DNA of 6,173 bases, from assembly GCA_007133995.1 (NCBI GenBank), contig SLLP01000123.1, positions 1 to 6,173 of the forward strand. The letters run 5' to 3'. The notes under the pieces are model-generated. The model ran no database searches. It was not told the DNA's origin and saw only the letters and a program-made list of their open reading frames with translations. This document shows, piece after piece, positions 5,255 to 6,173 of this stretch (position 1 is its first letter; each line of letters opens with the position of its first letter). The stretch is from Balneolales bacterium. Lineage in GTDB: Bacteria; Bacteroidota; Rhodothermia; Balneolales; Natronogracilivirgulaceae. The position numbers and the translations under genes were made by a program.

Positions 5255-6173
5255 ATGAAACATCCTGAGTGGATTAAACACAAGGAACTTATTGAATGGG
5301 TGGAGAAAACTGCCGCCCTGACCAAGCCCGACAATGTCGAGTGGACAGATGGAACCCAGGAGGAGTATGACCGACTTTGTCAGCTTCTGGTCGATGGCGG
5401 AACCTTTACCAAGCTGAATGAGAAAAAGCGGCCAGGAAGCTATGCTGCCTTTTCCGATCCTTCCGACGTGGCACGGGTGGAAGAGAGCACTTATATCTGC
5501 AGCAAAAGGAAATCCGATGCCGGTCCAACCAACAACTGGATGGATCCCAATGAGATGAAAACCAAACTGAACAAGCTTTACGACGGATGCATGAAAGGCC
5601 GCACCATGTATGTCATCCCGTTTAGCATGGGCCCGATCGGCTCCCCGATATCTCACATCGGTGTTGAAATCACCGACTCTGCCTATGTCGTAGTCAACAT
5701 GCGTATCATGACCCGCATCGGAAAGAAAGTGATGGAGGTACTTGGAAAAGACGGTGAGTATGTCAAATGCCTCCACTCTGTCGGCGCCCCTCTCGAAAAA
5801 GGACAACAGGATGTACCGTGGCCCTGCAACGATTCCAAGTACATCACCCACTTCCCCGAAGAGCGCACTATCATGTCCTTCGGTAGTGGTTACGGCGGCA
5901 ACGCCCTGCTTGGCAAAAAGTGTTTTGCACTGCGGATCGCCTCCACCATGGCCCGCGATGAAGGCTGGCTGGCCGAGCACATGCTGATCCTTGGAGTCGA
6001 ATCTCCCAAGAAGGAGAAAACATACGTTGCAGCCGCTTTCCCCAGTGCCTGCGGCAAGACCAACTTCGCCATGCTCATTCCTCCGAAAGAGATGGAAGGC
6101 TGGAAAGTGACCACCATCGGTGACGATATCGCATGGATCAAAAAAGACAAGGATGGCCGGCTTCGGGCCATCA
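5255..6173 (+). CDS. pckG: Phosphoenolpyruvate carboxykinase (GTP), N-terminal half, runs off right edge
   Basis: This enzyme converts oxaloacetate + GTP to PEP + CO2 + GDP in the cytoplasm, the committed step of gluconeogenesis from C4 acids. The 306 complete codons visible are about half of the usual ~600 aa. They match the GTP-type family closely: DVARVEE (71-77) with substrate-binding R74, YVIPFSMGPIGSPISHIGVE (119-138), FGSGYGGNALLGKKCFALR (209-227) with K221/K222 near the metal site, the P-loop FPSACGKTN (262-270) carrying the reactive cysteine C266, and GDDIAW (289-294) with the metal-binding Asp. The nucleotide-binding C-terminal region is outside the window. The ATP-type enzyme is a different fold and is excluded by these motifs. 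It has its own leader and Shine-Dalgarno, and probably its own promoter 297 bp after the kinase gene. With ppdK and the DASS transporter nearby, a gluconeogenic role is likely. Confidence 0.97.
   Translation, partial: MKHPEWIKHKELIEWVEKTAALTKPDNVEWTDGTQEEYDRLCQLLVDGGTFTKLNEKKRPGSYAAFSDPSDVARVEESTYICSKRKSDAGPTNNWMDPNEMKTKLNKLYDGCMKGRTMYVIPFSMGPIGSPISHIGVEITDSAYVVVNMRIMTRIGKKVMEVLGKDGEYVKCLHSVGAPLEKGQQDVPWPCNDSKYITHFPEERTIMSFGSGYGGNALLGKKCFALRIASTMARDEGWLAEHMLILGVESPKKEKTYVAAAFPSACGKTNFAMLIPPKEMEGWKVTTIGDDIAWIKKDKDGRLRAI

Noticed and set aside
5204..5980. 258-codon open frame antisense to pckG
   Set aside because: It overlaps a well-conserved enzyme and its own start signals, and its translation matches no family I recognise.

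Overview
The window looks like a chromosomal segment of a Gram-negative bacterium with moderate GC, probably from the Bacteroidota / Balneolota / Rhodothermota / Chlorobiota assemblage. Grounds for this are the flavour of the DASS transporter, a GTP-dependent PEP carboxykinase, and start codons that mostly lack a Shine-Dalgarno sequence (only pckG has a clear GGAG). This placement is an inference. No rRNA, tRNA, CRISPR array, insertion sequence or prophage gene is visible.

Layout. (1) 1-738, minus strand: N-terminal 246 codons of pyruvate phosphate dikinase (ppdK), running off the left edge. (2) 739-1330: a 592-bp AT-rich divergent intergenic region with several inverted repeats. The best is a perfect 12-bp repeat just before the transporter gene. 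(3) 1331-4957, plus strand: three closely packed genes that look like one operon. They are a DASS/SLC13 sodium:anion symporter (543 aa), a single-domain response regulator (167 aa, 23-nt gap) and a soluble histidine kinase with a Crp-type sensor domain (485 aa, 10-nt gap). (4) 4958-5254: intergenic region with a weak terminator-like hairpin, a candidate promoter, a 9-bp direct repeat and a perfect 8-bp hairpin. (5) 5255-6173, plus strand: N-terminal 306 codons of GTP-type PEP carboxykinase (pckG), running off the right edge.

Functional theme. The two enzymes sit at the PEP-pyruvate-oxaloacetate node (pyruvate to PEP; oxaloacetate to PEP). The transporter belongs to a family that imports C4-dicarboxylates and related anions with sodium. 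Together they suggest a locus for taking up C4 acids and sending them into gluconeogenesis. The two-component pair encoded with the transporter probably senses an intracellular state, because the kinase has no membrane segment. It does not act directly on DNA through its response regulator, which has no output domain.

Most interesting points. (a) The DASS transporter has an inserted soluble segment of about 90 residues between predicted membrane segments 3 and 4. Its sequence pattern resembles the C-terminal membrane-proximal domain of HlyD/RND-type periplasmic adaptor proteins. (b) The histidine kinase combines a Crp-like domain that lacks the cAMP-binding Glu/Arg pair with a DHp domain split by about 90 extra residues. 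(c) The control regions upstream of the transporter and of pckG hold symmetric elements that no annotated feature explains.
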